From the NCBI RefSeq assembly GCF_000143085.1, contig NC_014315.1, positions 2,076,001-2,140,000 on the forward strand: DNA of 64,000 bases. The letters are read 5' to 3'. Below are positions 63,817-64,000 of the stretch, one piece after another. The DNA is from Nitrosococcus watsonii C-113 (GTDB lineage Bacteria > Pseudomonadota > Gammaproteobacteria > Nitrosococcales > Nitrosococcaceae). The translations under genes and the position numbers were made by a program. Within the stretch, counting starts at the first letter, position 1. Each line of letters begins with the position of its first letter. The notes beneath the pieces were generated by a model. It saw nothing but the letters and a program-made list of their open reading frames with translations, was not told where the DNA came from and made no database searches.

Positions 63817-63999
63817 TTATACTCGTAGCAACTCAATCACAACATTAGTTGACCATAGGTTACCATTCACAACTTGGACTCTTTCAGAAACTTCTGAAAA
63901 ACTTGCAAGCTGATAGTCCACGCTATCCTGGAAATCAAAATAATTTTCTGACGGCTTCTCACATCGTACTTGCCAATAGCCAACCCCTTGATCAAACCT
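63817..63999 (-). CDS. Partial hypothetical protein cut by the right edge
   Basis: A minus-strand frame enters from the window edge and ends at TAA 63817, giving 60 residues. It reads RFDQGVGYWQVRCEKPSENY, then FDFQDSVDYQLASFSEVSER and NGNLWSTNVVIELLRV. It is unlikely to be random because it lacks stops and has a balanced composition. The family is not recognised; the N-terminus is outside the window. Confidence 0.45.
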   Translation of the reverse strand, partial: RFDQGVGYWQVRCEKPSENYFDFQDSVDYQLASFSEVSERVQVVNGNLWSTNVVIELLRV

Positions 64000-64000
64000 G

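Noticed and set aside
1-64000. tRNA and rRNA genes
   Set aside because: No cloverleaf or rRNA-like segment was noticed by eye in the gaps; a covariance search would be decisive.

Overview
The window most resembles a chromosomal segment of a marine ammonia-oxidising gammaproteobacterium of the Nitrosococcus type. The strongest marker is a nitrosocyanin gene at 47.0-47.4 kb, a red copper protein known essentially from ammonia oxidisers. A complete proton-pumping NADH dehydrogenase operon with fused nuoCD (16.7-31.2 kb), protoglobin and typical gammaproteobacterial housekeeping genes fit this. The genus is an inference; no rRNA or amo/hao genes are present.

Layout: 0-3.6 kb is the right part of a type I Zorya anti-phage operon on the minus strand (zorA, zorB, and zorC cut by the window edge). 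It is followed by a decayed IS5-family transposase (3.9-4.4 kb). 4.6-9.1 kb holds scattered genes: inorganic pyrophosphatase, a Met/Gln-rich exported protein, an alpha-carbonic anhydrase that has lost its 5' end, and a PRC-barrel protein. 9.4-13.7 kb is an RND efflux pair, next to an intradiol dioxygenase broken by two frameshifts. 14.7-16.2 kb is a TnpB (IS605 OrfB-type) element with a divergent ribbon-helix-helix gene whose start is a mirror image of the tnpB start. 16.3-31.2 kb is the nuo operon. 31.3-33.9 kb has a phosphodiesterase and small membrane proteins or lipoproteins.

33.9-42.7 kb is a chromosomal integron. intI lies on the plus strand, and its reading frame is interrupted by two compensating single-base indels. 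To its left is an array of roughly a dozen minus-strand cassettes separated by about ten recognisable attC sites. Cassettes carry a HIRAN protein, a membrane-anchored protein, a DksA/TraR zinc finger, a broken GNAT, BrnT/BrnA, HicA/HicB, a DUF2283/DUF4258-like pair, and decayed HicBA and TIR genes at the distal end. Four unrelated cassettes share a roughly 84-bp, hairpin-forming leader next to the recombination point, and two of them share an identical 161-bp block.

42.8-51.6 kb carries DUF2780 lipoprotein, SelW-like protein, valS, nitrosocyanin, protoglobin with a divergent Cys-rich MarR regulator, an M42 peptidase, slyD and a uracil-DNA glycosylase lacking iron-sulfur cysteines. 51.8-54.9 kb is a retropepsin-like / 7TM-transglutaminase / ATP-grasp triad. 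55.0-60.4 kb is a compact divergent cluster (methyltransferase, CDP-alcohol phosphatidyltransferase // RibD-like reductase, zinc-less dehydrogenase, PTPS-like protein with altered active site, glycosyltransferase, small membrane protein). That cluster looks like an undescribed pathway for a pterin- or pyrimidine-related glycoconjugate. The right end has DUF4242, YihY, a c-type cytochrome, a small exported protein and an edge-cut gene.
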